Shown: positions 26,246-34,460 of the stretch, one piece after another
How the letters are laid out: each line of letters opens with the position of its first letter
Position numbering within the stretch: the stretch's first letter is position 1
Assembly (NCBI GenBank): GCA_023399155.1
Contig: JAEWQP010000007.1
Span: 62,001-126,000, forward strand
DNA: 64,000 bases
Reading direction: 5' to 3'
DNA from: Verrucomicrobiota bacterium
GTDB taxonomy: Bacteria; Verrucomicrobiota; Verrucomicrobiia; Opitutales; Opitutaceae
Program-made: the position numbers and the translations under genes
Notes under the pieces: generated by a model
Told to the model about the DNA's origin: nothing
Seen by the model: only the letters and a program-made list of their open reading frames with translations
The model's database searches: none

Positions 26246-26902
26246 CTATTTCGTCCAATTCAGCGTCAAGTGCCAGCCCGGTGCGACGAACCCGGTGAAC
26301 GCGCGCTGCCCGTGCAGCACGTCGAACCACGCCTCCAGCTCCAGGGTGCCCGCCCCTTCGCGGGGTTCGAGCCGGAGGTGCCCGAGGGTGGATCCGGTCG
26401 GCGCGGCTTCCAGGGCGATCGCGAAGGCGAACGTGCGCTCGCTCGCGGCCCGCCGTTCAGTCAGCCATGTGGCGCGTTCCTCGCCGCCGCACACGATCGA
26501 TCGCGCCGCGGGCGCCAGCAGCGCCGCGAGCAGCGCATGGCCCACCTGCGCGGGCGAACCCGCCATGGGAAACACCTCGGGCGTCGCACGCTGCCGCGCG
26601 ATCAGGCCCTGTTGCACCCCGCTTGGGTGGATGGACGTCTGGAACAACGTCGGACTCGCCGCCGGGAAGCTGTCGAGAAACGCCTCCAGCGCGCGGCTCT
26701 CGCCGAACCGCGAAACATAGACGATCGCGTCGGCGGCGCGCGGTTGCAGCGCCTCCATCGCGTTGCCGACAAGCATGCCGAGCTGCGTCATGCGCCGCGC
26801 CGCCCCGGCAGGGAAGGAGTCCTTGAGACGCTGCCGCGTGGCCGCGGGATCCTCCTGTCCGGGATCCGCAGTGTGCCGTGCGTTGATGAACCGCTCAAGC
26901 AT
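26246..26902 (-). CDS. Ketosynthase-like (Ketoacyl-synt_2-type) partner protein
   Basis: A 218-residue protein from ATG 26902, overlapping the ketosynthase stop by 8 bp. The central segment VYVSRFGESRALEAFLDSFP then SPTLFQTSIHPSGVQQGLI resembles the N-terminal half of a thiolase-fold ketosynthase, as does AGSPAQVGHALLAALLAPAA. The active-site cysteine position is not recognisable, so it is probably a non-catalytic partner or chain-length-factor-like subunit of the adjacent KS. Short proteins of this type occur in aryl-polyene clusters. Family placement is by pattern and gene context; the function is inferred. Confidence 0.65.
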   Translation of the reverse strand: MLERFINARHTADPGQEDPAATRQRLKDSFPAGAARRMTQLGMLVGNAMEALQPRAADAIVYVSRFGESRALEAFLDSFPAASPTLFQTSIHPSGVQQGLIARQRATPEVFPMAGSPAQVGHALLAALLAPAARSIVCGGEERATWLTERRAASERTFAFAIALEAAPTGSTLGHLRLEPREGAGTLELEAWFDVLHGQRAFTGFVAPGWHLTLNWTK

Positions 26903-28004
26903 GGCGCAGGAGCAGGGTAGCGTGGGCGCCGCCGAAGGCATTGCTGGTGCAGAGGACGCCGTCATGGCCGTTCGTGGCGAACGGCTGTAGCGCCACCGCG
27001 TCGTTGAATGTTGGGTACGCGCTGCCGACGGTGCCCGGCGCCTGCCCGCTCCGGAGCGACTGCATCGCGATGGCCAGCTCCACGAGGCCGCAGCTGCCCA
27101 GCGTATGCCCGAGGCTGCCCTTCCAGCCGGTGAGCGGCGCGCCGGGAAAGGCGCCGGTCAGGGCCTCGGCCTCGAGCCGGCCCGCCTCGAGTGTGCCGGT
27201 TCCGTGGCCTTTCAGCCACAGCCGCAGCCCGCGGGTCTCGTCGGCGAGACACCCGAGGACCGCGGCGAAGCCCGAGCCGTCCGCCTGGTTGGCGGTGAAG
27301 TGGTGCATCTCGTTGTGAAGCGACTGGGCCGCGAGGACGAACTCGCCCGTGTCGCGCGTGATCACGGCATACGCGGCGCCGTCGCCGAGGCCGATGGAGC
27401 CGTTCTCGCGCGCCATGTAGGGCGCGGGCATCTGCGTATTCAGAATCTTGAGCGCATGGAATCCGCCCGCGACGAACGGGCTCAGGAAATCGTAGGTGAA
27501 GACCAGCACCGACTCCGCCGCTCCCGCCGCAACCAGCCGCGCGGCGTGAAGCAGGCCGAGGTGCGCGGAGACGCAGGCATGCGAGAACACCGCGATGTTG
27601 TCCCCCCAGCCGCAGACGCGCGCGATCGCCGCCACCGAGGCATGCGGTGTGCCATGCTGGACGAAATCCGCCGCCCCGCCGTGGCGGAAGGCATACAGGC
27701 TGCCGACACCGAAGTTGCTGCTCGTCACGCACACCGGATAGCGCGCGCTCCCCCACGGCCGATCCGCGACAGGTTCGAGCATGGCGCGGATCGGCGCGTG
27801 CCACGAGGGCGGTTCGGTCTCGTCGAGCGCCCGCCCGGGCAGCAGAGCCAGCGGCACGGAGTCACCTCCCCCTGCGCCAAGCACGGGGTGGGGCCGCAGC
27901 GCGCGCTCGCCGCGCACCAGGGCGGCGTGTGTCGTCCGGGCATCGCCGAGCGGCGTGAGGCAGTCGCACGCGCTCAGCCGGACGGATGCTGCGACAGGGC
28001 CCAT
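26895..28004 (-). CDS. Beta-ketoacyl-ACP synthase (ketosynthase)
   Basis: A 369-residue thiolase-fold enzyme with a complete KAS I/II-type Cys-His-His triad: Cys144 in FSHACVSAHLG, His267 in KGHGTGTLEAG and His300 in KGSLGHTLGSCG. It condenses an acyl or aroyl starter with malonyl-ACP. The sequence is compact compared with FabF (about 410). It ends with a normal C-terminal strand (LCTSNAFGGAHATLLLRHA). It lies 37 bp after the ACP gene and overlaps the next gene, so the ACP, KS and KS-like proteins are probably produced together. It is the elongation engine of the proposed aryl-polyene-like pathway. Confidence 0.88.
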   Translation of the reverse strand: MGPVAASVRLSACDCLTPLGDARTTHAALVRGERALRPHPVLGAGGGDSVPLALLPGRALDETEPPSWHAPIRAMLEPVADRPWGSARYPVCVTSSNFGVGSLYAFRHGGAADFVQHGTPHASVAAIARVCGWGDNIAVFSHACVSAHLGLLHAARLVAAGAAESVLVFTYDFLSPFVAGGFHALKILNTQMPAPYMARENGSIGLGDGAAYAVITRDTGEFVLAAQSLHNEMHHFTANQADGSGFAAVLGCLADETRGLRLWLKGHGTGTLEAGRLEAEALTGAFPGAPLTGWKGSLGHTLGSCGLVELAIAMQSLRSGQAPGTVGSAYPTFNDAVALQPFATNGHDGVLCTSNAFGGAHATLLLRHA

Positions 28005-28041
28005 GCGCGGGTGTTATGCGGCTGACGCGGTGCGCGGGCGC

Positions 28042-28317
28042 TCAGGCCGGGAGCTTCGCCGGATCGGCCCGCGAACGGATGAACTGGACGAGGCTCGCCA
28101 CGCTCGCGAGCGCAGCGCGCGATTCCTCGGCGCTGGTGATCTTGATGCCGTAAACCTTCTCCAACTTCACCACGAGCTCGAGCGCATCGATGGAATCGAG
28201 CGAGAGTCCGGAACCGATGAGCGGATCCTCATCCTTGATGTCCTCGGGTTTCACGTCGTCCAGGCGCAGGGTCTCAACGATGAGGCGCTTGACGTGTTCA
28301 GAGAGTGAATCGGCCAT
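28042..28317 (-). CDS. Acyl carrier protein
   Basis: A 91-residue protein from ATG 28317. The phosphopantetheine attachment site is Ser42 in GSGLSLDSIDALELVVKLEK, with the usual DS pair followed by a hydrophobic helix and the VYGIKI strand. It is acidic around the DSI helix as expected for docking to KS. It differs from a housekeeping AcpP ('GADSLDTVE') and fits specialised ACPs of polyene/polyketide clusters. It is the first gene of the seven-gene minus-strand operon. The DTW-domain gene lies 78 bp upstream on the same strand and is probably a separate unit. Confidence 0.9.
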   Translation of the reverse strand: MADSLSEHVKRLIVETLRLDDVKPEDIKDEDPLIGSGLSLDSIDALELVVKLEKVYGIKITSAEESRAALASVASLVQFIRSRADPAKLPA

Positions 28318-28395
28318 ACGGGTGAGATCTCGAAGTGAGGCGCGCGCACGAGGCCCGCGCAAGCCCGGAAGTCCGGTCGCGGCCCGGCAGCGGCG

Positions 28396-29073
28396 TCATC
28401 CGGCGCGCCGCGATGCCAGCAGCTGCGCGGCGAGTTCGGGAAACGTCGCGCGCACGGGTGAATCGATGAGAAACGACTCCGCCTCCGCCCGTTTTCCACG
28501 GGCCAGCAGCCCCGCGAACACGTGCAGCTCGAACTGCAGGTCCAACTGCGCCGCCGGGGCGGTTTCGCCCAGGGTCCGCAGCAGCACGATCAACGCCTCG
28601 ATCGTCGAGAGCCGCCCGTCGGCGTTGGAGGCGCGCAGCCAATAGCGGCTCGGGGCCGCGACCGGCAGGCGCACGCGCCGTCCCCAGCCCTCGATCTGCG
28701 GCAGCATCACGCCGACCGCCTGCCACGAGCCGTCGAGCAGGAGCACCTGCACGCGCTCGGGCGACGCGTGCGCCGGCATCGGCTCGCCGCGGGTGTGCAG
28801 GATCCAAAGCTCACGTCCGGGATCGAGCACGGCGGCGGGATCGAGCCGCACCTGGCGCTGGAAGAGGTGCTGCCGCGAGGCCGGCAGCACGCGCTGGATC
28901 AGCATGCCCGTGCTCGTGGGGCGGTATTGCTCGAGGCGGTCCATCAGGACATCGACGCGCAGGCGCGTCGCGGTCGTGGCGAACCCCGCGCAGATGCACC
29001 AGCGGAAAGGCATCCGGCAGGCCGGACACCGCACGGTCGGGTGAAGCACCACGCTGCGGGGCATGCGCCTCAT
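28396..29073 (-). CDS. tapT: DTW-domain protein, probable tRNA-uridine aminocarboxypropyltransferase
   Basis: About 225 residues from ATG 29073, or 222 from ATG 29064. The N-terminal metal-binding pattern RCPACRMPFRWCICAGF, the DGSW form of the DTW motif (LLLDGSWQAVGVMLPQ), PSRYWLRAS and LSTIEALIVLLRTLGE define the DTW family. TapT members transfer the 3-amino-3-carboxypropyl group of S-adenosylmethionine to uridine in the tRNA variable loop (acp3U47). A bias toward arginine at both ends is as expected for RNA binding. The gene is divergent from a small secreted-protein gene and upstream of the ACP operon; no functional link with it is likely. Confidence 0.85.
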   Translation of the reverse strand: MRRMPRSVVLHPTVRCPACRMPFRWCICAGFATTATRLRVDVLMDRLEQYRPTSTGMLIQRVLPASRQHLFQRQVRLDPAAVLDPGRELWILHTRGEPMPAHASPERVQVLLLDGSWQAVGVMLPQIEGWGRRVRLPVAAPSRYWLRASNADGRLSTIEALIVLLRTLGETAPAAQLDLQFELHVFAGLLARGKRAEAESFLIDSPVRATFPELAAQLLASRRAG

Positions 29074-29163
29074 CGCGCGCGAGAAACCGCTCCGGGTCAA
29101 CCGGCGAGCGCGAGTCGCCGCTGCGGGGTTGCGTCGCTCCGCTTTTGCGCCAAGGAAAGAGGC

Positions 29164-29754
29164 ATGGCTTTGCTTTCGCGCGTCCTCCTTTGCTTCGTTG
29201 TATCCAGCCTCGCGGCCGCGGCCGGGGAGCCGGCGACGAAATCCATCGAGCGGCTCAGCGTCCGCGACCTCGCGGCCAACGAGCGCATCGTCGTCACCTA
29301 CGTCTCGGCGGGCCCGGGGTACCTCCTGCGCCGCATCTACTCGCTCGACGGGGGTGAGTCGGTGAAGTTCACCGCCCTCGAGCAGGAGTCCGTCTACGAC
29401 GGCAAGCGCAAGCAGCTCGCGAGCGAGCATGAGCCTATCGGCGAGACCGTCCTGACGCGGGACGAGATCAACGGGGTGGAAAACTACTTCACCTTCCTGC
29501 GCATGGAGTATCCGGGAAATTGCTACGCTTACGACAAGCTGACGATCGACCACCTCCGCGACGGCAAGCTCATCGGCACCGAGAGCTTCCACGACAAGAC
29601 CTGCGTCGCCACGTGGTTCACGCGCAGGAACGGGCAGGTCGTGCGCAACGGCGACACGTTCCGCGACTTTCCCCTGGACCTCCTCTGGTCGATGGTGCCG
29701 ATCCTCCTCGTCGAGCAGCGCCTCTGGGAGGACATCCGCGCGGAGGAGGGGTGA
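29164..29754 (+). CDS. Secreted protein of unknown function
   Basis: A 196-residue protein from ATG 29164, preceded by AAGGAAAGAGG, a strong ribosome-binding site. Residues 1-21 are a signal peptide (LLSRVLLCFVVSSLAAAAG). The mature part has no motif I recognise; it reads as a mixed alpha/beta domain with two cysteines (GNCYAYDK and DKTCVATW) about 27 residues apart, which could form a disulfide. A hydrophobic helix near the end (DLLWSMVPILLVEQRLW) is the only other notable segment. It converges on cinA across a heptanucleotide repeat array. No function is proposed. Confidence 0.6.
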   Translation: MALLSRVLLCFVVSSLAAAAGEPATKSIERLSVRDLAANERIVVTYVSAGPGYLLRRIYSLDGGESVKFTALEQESVYDGKRKQLASEHEPIGETVLTRDEINGVENYFTFLRMEYPGNCYAYDKLTIDHLRDGKLIGTESFHDKTCVATWFTRRNGQVVRNGDTFRDFPLDLLWSMVPILLVEQRLWEDIRAEEG

Positions 29755-29830
29755 AGGGCGAATGTAGAAGGAGGAATGTGGAATGCAGAAGGCCTCTGTC
29801 GGCTGTCCCGCCCGCGTTCTTCTATCTCCT

Positions 29831-29901
29831 GACAACTGACAACTGATAACTGTTAGCTGATAACTGATAACTGATAGCTGCTAGCCTATAGCTTCCCGCT
29901 A
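29831..29901 (-). repeat. Heptanucleotide tandem array starting at the cinA stop codon
   Basis: On the minus strand the cinA TAG is followed by GCGGGAAGCTATAGGCTAG and then 7-bp units such as CAGTTAT, CAGCTAA and CAGTTGT, about nine in all. The first 14 bases match the start of the array behind the HAD gene (1161) and the kinase gene (1391). Confidence 0.85.
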
Positions 29902-31242
29902 CATCTCGCAGCCGCCGAAACCCATGAAGCGCCGGGCCTCCTTGCGCGCGGGTTCGTCGTGCGGCTCATCGGACGCGATCTGGCTCTCGTGCGCCTGGGC
30001 CCGGATCAATTCGCGGCGCAGCCAGTCCAGCGCGATCGTCACCGCGCGCTGTTTGACTGAAAGTCGGGGGCCGGGCACGGTGATCCGTCGCGACCACACG
30101 CCGTGTGGCGAGTGCAGGCCGAAGTAGATCGTGCCGACCGGATTGTCCTGGTTGCCGCCGCACGGGCCGGCGAAGCCGGTGATCGCCAGGCCATAATCTG
30201 CCGACAGACGCTCGGCGACGCCGGTTGCCATCGCGACCGCCACCTCCGCGCTCACGGCGCCATGCTGCTTGAGCATGCACTCCGGGATGTCGAGCAGCTG
30301 GACCTTGCAGTCGTTGCTGTAGCACACGACGCCGCCAGCGAAGAATTTCGAGGCGCCGGGCTGGTCGGTGAACGCGGACGCGAGCGACCCGCCCGTGCAC
30401 GATTCCGCCACGGCGAGGTCGAGGTCGCGCAGGCGCAGGAGATCGGAGACGATCTTCACCAGCGGATCGTGCCCGAAGCAGACAAAATCCATGCCGAGCC
30501 GCTCGCGGCAGCGGTTGCCCAGGATCTGCAACTGCGTGCGCGTGAGCGCGCCGCAGGGGGAGCTCAAGCGCACGTCCACATGGCCGGGATGCGCGCAGAA
30601 CGCGACTCCGACGCCTGGATACTCGGCGAAGATCGCCTGGAGCATCGTCTCCAGGGCGGATTCGCCCACCCCGGCCGTGCGGATCTGCACGTAGGTCTCC
30701 TCATGGCACAGGATGCCGCGCGCGGCGAGGCGTGGCAGCACGTGCGTCTCGAACATCGGGACCAGCTCGTTGGGCGGGCCGGGCAGCATCACCAGGATGC
30801 GGCCGTCCTGCTCCACCCACAGCCCGGGCGCGGTGCCATGGGGGTTTTCCAGCACGTCGGAACGCTCGGGGCGCTGCGCCTGCCTGAGATTGTTTGCGCT
30901 CATCTTCCAGTTCATTCGCGCGAAGCGGTCGCGGATCGCGCGTTCGATCGCCGGATCGTGGATGAGCTTCTGCCCGAGCGCATTCGCGATCACCTCGCGC
31001 GTGCGATCATCGCATGTCGGCCCGAGCCCGCCCGTGGTGATCACGACATCGCTGCGCGACCAGCTCTCCCGGAACTGCACGCCGATCGCCATGGCATCGT
31101 CCGCGATCACCACGTTGCGCGTGAGCATGGCCCCGCGCCTGCGAAGCTGGTCGCCCAGATAACCGAGATGGCTGTTGGCGGTGAGACCGAGAAGAAGCTC
31201 ATCGCCTGTCGTGATGAGCTCGACGCGCTTGGGAGCGGACAT
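29899..31242 (-). CDS. cinA: CinA: NMN amidase/competence-damage-inducible protein
   Basis: A 447-residue protein with both domains of the CinA family. The N-terminal MoaB/MogA-like (COG1058) domain has ELITTGDELLLGLTANSHLG, VVITTGGLGPTCDDRTREVI and MLPGPPNELVPMFETHVLPR. The C-terminal PncC-type amidase domain has AVAESCTGGSLASAFTDQPG with its catalytic Ser, FFAGGVVCYSNDCKVQLL and AITGFAGPCGGNQDNPVGTI. The enzyme hydrolyses nicotinamide mononucleotide (and ADP-ribose in some homologues) in pyridine-nucleotide salvage. The C-terminal tail (~35 residues, charged) is outside the fold. It is divergent from uvrC with a 94-bp gap. Confidence 0.93.
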   Translation of the reverse strand: MSAPKRVELITTGDELLLGLTANSHLGYLGDQLRRRGAMLTRNVVIADDAMAIGVQFRESWSRSDVVITTGGLGPTCDDRTREVIANALGQKLIHDPAIERAIRDRFARMNWKMSANNLRQAQRPERSDVLENPHGTAPGLWVEQDGRILVMLPGPPNELVPMFETHVLPRLAARGILCHEETYVQIRTAGVGESALETMLQAIFAEYPGVGVAFCAHPGHVDVRLSSPCGALTRTQLQILGNRCRERLGMDFVCFGHDPLVKIVSDLLRLRDLDLAVAESCTGGSLASAFTDQPGASKFFAGGVVCYSNDCKVQLLDIPECMLKQHGAVSAEVAVAMATGVAERLSADYGLAITGFAGPCGGNQDNPVGTIYFGLHSPHGVWSRRITVPGPRLSVKQRAVTIALDWLRRELIRAQAHESQIASDEPHDEPARKEARRFMGFGGCEM

Positions 31243-31336
31243 ACAGGGAGAGGATGAAGCCGCGCCGTGGGGTGGCAGCTGGGCGATGTTCGAGATTTTC
31301 TCTTCTGGGGAAGGAGACTACGTTGCTTTTGGAAAA

Positions 31337-32836
31337 ATGCCAGCCCCCGAACCAACCAGCCTGAAGCAAAAGGTCCGCGAGCTGCCGCACGCCCCCGGCG
31401 TTTACCTCATGAAGGACCGCCTCGGGGCGATCATCTACGTGGGCAAGGCCAAGGACCTGAAGCGGCGCGTCTCGAGCTATTTTCAGCCCTCGCGGGCGAT
31501 GGTTCAGCACCCGAAGATCCGGGCGCTGATCGCGATGATCTGCGACTTCGAGACGATGGTGGTCCGCTCCGAGCCTGAGGCGCTCCTCCTCGAGGGCCGC
31601 TTGATCAAGCAATACCGTCCCAAGTACAACACCGACTTCACCGACGACAAACGCTTCCTGCTCGTCCGGCTCGACGAGCACGCCGAGCTGCCGCGCTTCG
31701 GGTTGGTGCGCTTCCGCAAGGACGACAGCGCGCGCTACTTCGGACCGTTCGCCCATTCCGGGCACCTGCGCAAGACGCTGGCGGAAATGCGCCGCAAATT
31801 CGGCGTTCTCCTCGGCGACGCCAGCCCGCAGCGCCTGCCGGACGGCCGGTACCGGCTTTATGGTGACGTCCGGCAGGAGATCTACGGCCATGTCAACGAG
31901 GTCACGGTCGAGGAATACCGCGCCCGTCTCCCGGAGGCCTGCGAGTTCCTTGAGGGGCGCTCGCGCGAGTGGCTCGCGCAGCTCACCGAGGAGATGAAGC
32001 GGGCCGCGCTCGACCACGAGTTCGAGAAGGCGGCCGAACTGCGCGACATTGTCTTCGCGCTCGAAAAGACCCTGGAGCGCACCCGCAAGTTCGTGCGCAC
32101 GCCGCACACGCTCAGCGGCGACGAGGCGGCGGTGCGCGCGCTGCAGGAGGCGATCGGCCTGGCCGCGCCGCCCCGTCACGTCGAGTGCTTCGACATCTCG
32201 CACATCTCCGGCACGTTTGTCGTCGCCTCGATGGTCCACTTCACCAATGGACGTCCCGACAAGGACAACTACCGCCGATTCCGGATCAAGACCTTCATCG
32301 GCAATGACGACTTTCGCGCGATGGAGGAGGTGGTGGGCCGCCGCTACCGCCGGCTCGCGCTGGAGGACAAGCCGTTCCCCGACCTGGTCGTGATCGACGG
32401 CGGCGAAGGCCAGGTGGGCGCGGCGTTGAAGGCATTCCTGGCGCTCGAGCTCACGCCGCCGCCGCTCATCGGCCTCGCGAAGAAGCGCGAGACGATCATC
32501 TTCAGCGATGGCCGGCCGCCGCTCAATCTCGAGCTCACCCACGCCGGCCTGCAACTGCTGCAGCGCGTGCGCGACGAGGCGCATCGCTTCGCCAACACCT
32601 TCAACGCCGATCTGCGCTCCGCGCGTATCCGCGAATCGGTGCTCGATGAGTTCGAGGGCCTCGGGACGGTGCGGCGGCGCGCGCTGCTCAAGCACTTCGG
32701 ATCGATGGATCGCATGCGCGCCGCCCGCGTGGACGAACTGCAGCAGGTCGACGGCATCGGCCCGAAGCTCGCGGCCGAACTGCGCGCCTTCCTCGATGCC
32801 CATCCCGCCACCGGGGCCCCCGGCCACACCCTCTGA
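31337..32836 (+). CDS. uvrC: Excinuclease ABC subunit C (compact form)
   Basis: A 499-residue protein from ATG 31337; an in-frame ATG at 31286 adds 17 residues. The GIY-YIG nuclease domain is GVYLMKDRLGAIIYVGKAKD. The UVR (UvrB-binding) domain is LTEEMKRAALDHEFEKAAEL. The RNase H-like domain has ECFDISHISGTFVVASMVHF, the conserved KDNYRRFRIKTF block and DLVVIDGGEGQVGAAL. A tandem helix-hairpin-helix ends the protein (LGTVRRRALLKHFGSMDRM, LQQVDGIGPKLAAELR). All functional domains are present, but the protein is about 100 residues shorter than E. coli UvrC (610), chiefly in the region between the nuclease and UVR domains. It incises DNA on both sides of lesions with UvrB. Confidence 0.93.
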   Translation: MPAPEPTSLKQKVRELPHAPGVYLMKDRLGAIIYVGKAKDLKRRVSSYFQPSRAMVQHPKIRALIAMICDFETMVVRSEPEALLLEGRLIKQYRPKYNTDFTDDKRFLLVRLDEHAELPRFGLVRFRKDDSARYFGPFAHSGHLRKTLAEMRRKFGVLLGDASPQRLPDGRYRLYGDVRQEIYGHVNEVTVEEYRARLPEACEFLEGRSREWLAQLTEEMKRAALDHEFEKAAELRDIVFALEKTLERTRKFVRTPHTLSGDEAAVRALQEAIGLAAPPRHVECFDISHISGTFVVASMVHFTNGRPDKDNYRRFRIKTFIGNDDFRAMEEVVGRRYRRLALEDKPFPDLVVIDGGEGQVGAALKAFLALELTPPPLIGLAKKRETIIFSDGRPPLNLELTHAGLQLLQRVRDEAHRFANTFNADLRSARIRESVLDEFEGLGTVRRRALLKHFGSMDRMRAARVDELQQVDGIGPKLAAELRAFLDAHPATGAPGHTL

Positions 32837-32844
32837 CCCACCCC

Positions 32845-32985
32845 AATCTTTCTCCCAACTCTTTCTCTTTCTTCCCCTCTGGCTTGGGTCTCAGTCGGGC
32901 CGGGCGATTGGCAGTCGGGTCGGGCGAAAGATTGAAGAGAAAGAGAAAGAGAACGAGAAAGAGAAAGAGAAAGAGGAGGAGCGGC
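32845..32985. repeat. CT/GA-rich inverted low-complexity region behind uvrC
   Basis: A CT-rich tract (32845-32880, TCTTTCTCC, CTCTTTCTCTTTC) is followed by two near-identical copies of CAGTCGGG(C/T)CGGGCGA about 20 bp apart, then a GA-rich tract of AAGAGA hexamers (32931-32985) complementary to the first. It begins 9 bases after the uvrC stop and resembles the heptad arrays in position and symmetry, but with a 6-bp unit. Confidence 0.75.
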
Positions 32986-33068
32986 GGGGGAGCGTCTGGT
33001 GGCGCGGGGAGGGGAGGGAGCTCGCTTTCCCCTCGACCCTCCCGGCCAGCGACGCAGCCTCGCGGCTC

Positions 33069-34460
33069 GTGGATCCCTTGCGTCGCGAGGTGCTGCGTTG
33101 GCTTGGAGCACTGGTCATCAGCCTGTGCCTGACCGCGTGCGCCGCGAACCCGGCCCAGGTGAAGCGTCCCGCCGCGGAAACTCCGCCCGCGCCGGCGGAG
33201 CCGAAGCCTCCGCCCGAACCGTTCCCCGTCATGACGGGGCTGGATGTTCTGGAGGCGCAGGGATTTCGCGCCATCACCGGCAAGCGCGTCGGCCTGCTCA
33301 CGCATGCGGCCGCACGCAACCGCGCGGGCGAACATTCCTGGACGGTGGTCTCCCGCGCGCCCGGTGCGACGCTTGTGATGCTCTTCGCCGCCGAGCATGG
33401 GATCGCCGGGCTGGCACCGGCCTCGGCCGTGATCGCCGACCAGCCGCGCGGGCCCGGGGGCTTTCCCGTCTATTCGATCTATGGCAAGAGCCGCCGGCCC
33501 ACCAGCCACCTGCTCAAGCAGATCGACGTGATGGTGATCGACCTGCAGGACATCGGCAGCCGCAGCTACACGTTCATCTCCGCCATGCGCGAGGCGCTGG
33601 AGGCATGCTTCAACGCGGGGGTCGAGGTGATCGTGCTCGATCGCCCCAATCCGCTGGGCGGCCGGAAGGTCGACGGTCCGAACGTGGACCCGGCGTGGCG
33701 CAGCTATGTCGGGGCGTTTCCGATACCGTACGTCCACGGCCTCACGATGGGCGAGCTGGCGCGGCTCGCACTCGGCACGCCCGGTGTGCTCAAGATCGAT
33801 GACAAGGTCCGCGCCCGCGCGCACCTGACGGTCGTGCCGATGCGTGGCTGGAGGCGCACCATGCGGTGGCCTGAGACAGGGCTGACCTGGTACCCGACTT
33901 CTCCCTACGTGAAGGACTTCGCGAGCGTGGAGGGGTACGCCATGACCGGCCTCGGGTGTCTCCTGGGCGGGTGGGCGCACGGCGTGGGTCGGGACGATCC
34001 GTTTCGCGGCCTCTACTATCCAGGGCGGAGCGCTGACGCGCTCGTGAAGGAGCTGACCGCCCTTGGCCTCCCCGGCCTGGCCTTCCGCAAGGTGGAGCGC
34101 CTCAACCGCGAAGGTCGGAAGATCCATGGCGTGCTGGTGGACATCACGGATTGGAACGCCCTGCGACCGACGGAGTTGAGTTTTCATCTCATGCGCCTGG
34201 CCTGCGCCTGGGCACCGCGGAATCCCTTCGCCGCCGCCACGGTGCGTGAGAAGCAGATTTTCCTCCGCCATGTCGGCTCCGCCGCGTGGTGGGAGGCGCT
34301 CGTGCGCGAGGGGGCCAGGGTGGACGTCGCCGCGCGGGTGTCGGCCTGGTCCGAGGCGGCGCACGCGTTTCGCGAGCGCTCGCGGGAGTTTTGGCTGTAT
34401 CCGGATACCGGTGTGCCGGCGGCTATTGCGCCAGCCGGCCCGGCAGCGATTCGGCCCTGA
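33069..34460 (+). CDS. NamZ-like exo-beta-N-acetylmuramidase (DUF1343), lipoprotein
   Basis: About 463 residues from GTG 33069; TTG 33078 and GTG 33090 are other possible starts, all before a lipoprotein signal (LGALVISLCLTAC lipobox LTAC). A proline-rich linker (PAETPPAPAEPKPPPEP) follows. DUF1343 blocks are ITGKRVGLLTHAAARNR, MLFAAEHGIAGLAPAS, VFPVYSIYGKS-type sequence at FPVYSIYGKSRRPT, VMVIDLQDIGSRSYTFIS, VEVIVLDRPNPLGG, GLTMGELARLAL and LTWYPTSPYVKDFASVEGYA. Characterised NamZ removes N-acetylmuramic acid from the non-reducing end of peptidoglycan fragments. It therefore likely acts in cell-wall turnover at the periplasmic side. Its 3' end overlaps the convergent TPR gene by 38 bp. Confidence 0.85.
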   Translation: MDPLRREVLRWLGALVISLCLTACAANPAQVKRPAAETPPAPAEPKPPPEPFPVMTGLDVLEAQGFRAITGKRVGLLTHAAARNRAGEHSWTVVSRAPGATLVMLFAAEHGIAGLAPASAVIADQPRGPGGFPVYSIYGKSRRPTSHLLKQIDVMVIDLQDIGSRSYTFISAMREALEACFNAGVEVIVLDRPNPLGGRKVDGPNVDPAWRSYVGAFPIPYVHGLTMGELARLALGTPGVLKIDDKVRARAHLTVVPMRGWRRTMRWPETGLTWYPTSPYVKDFASVEGYAMTGLGCLLGGWAHGVGRDDPFRGLYYPGRSADALVKELTALGLPGLAFRKVERLNREGRKIHGVLVDITDWNALRPTELSFHLMRLACAWAPRNPFAAATVREKQIFLRHVGSAAWWEALVREGARVDVAARVSAWSEAAHAFRERSREFWLYPDTGVPAAIAPAGPAAIRP

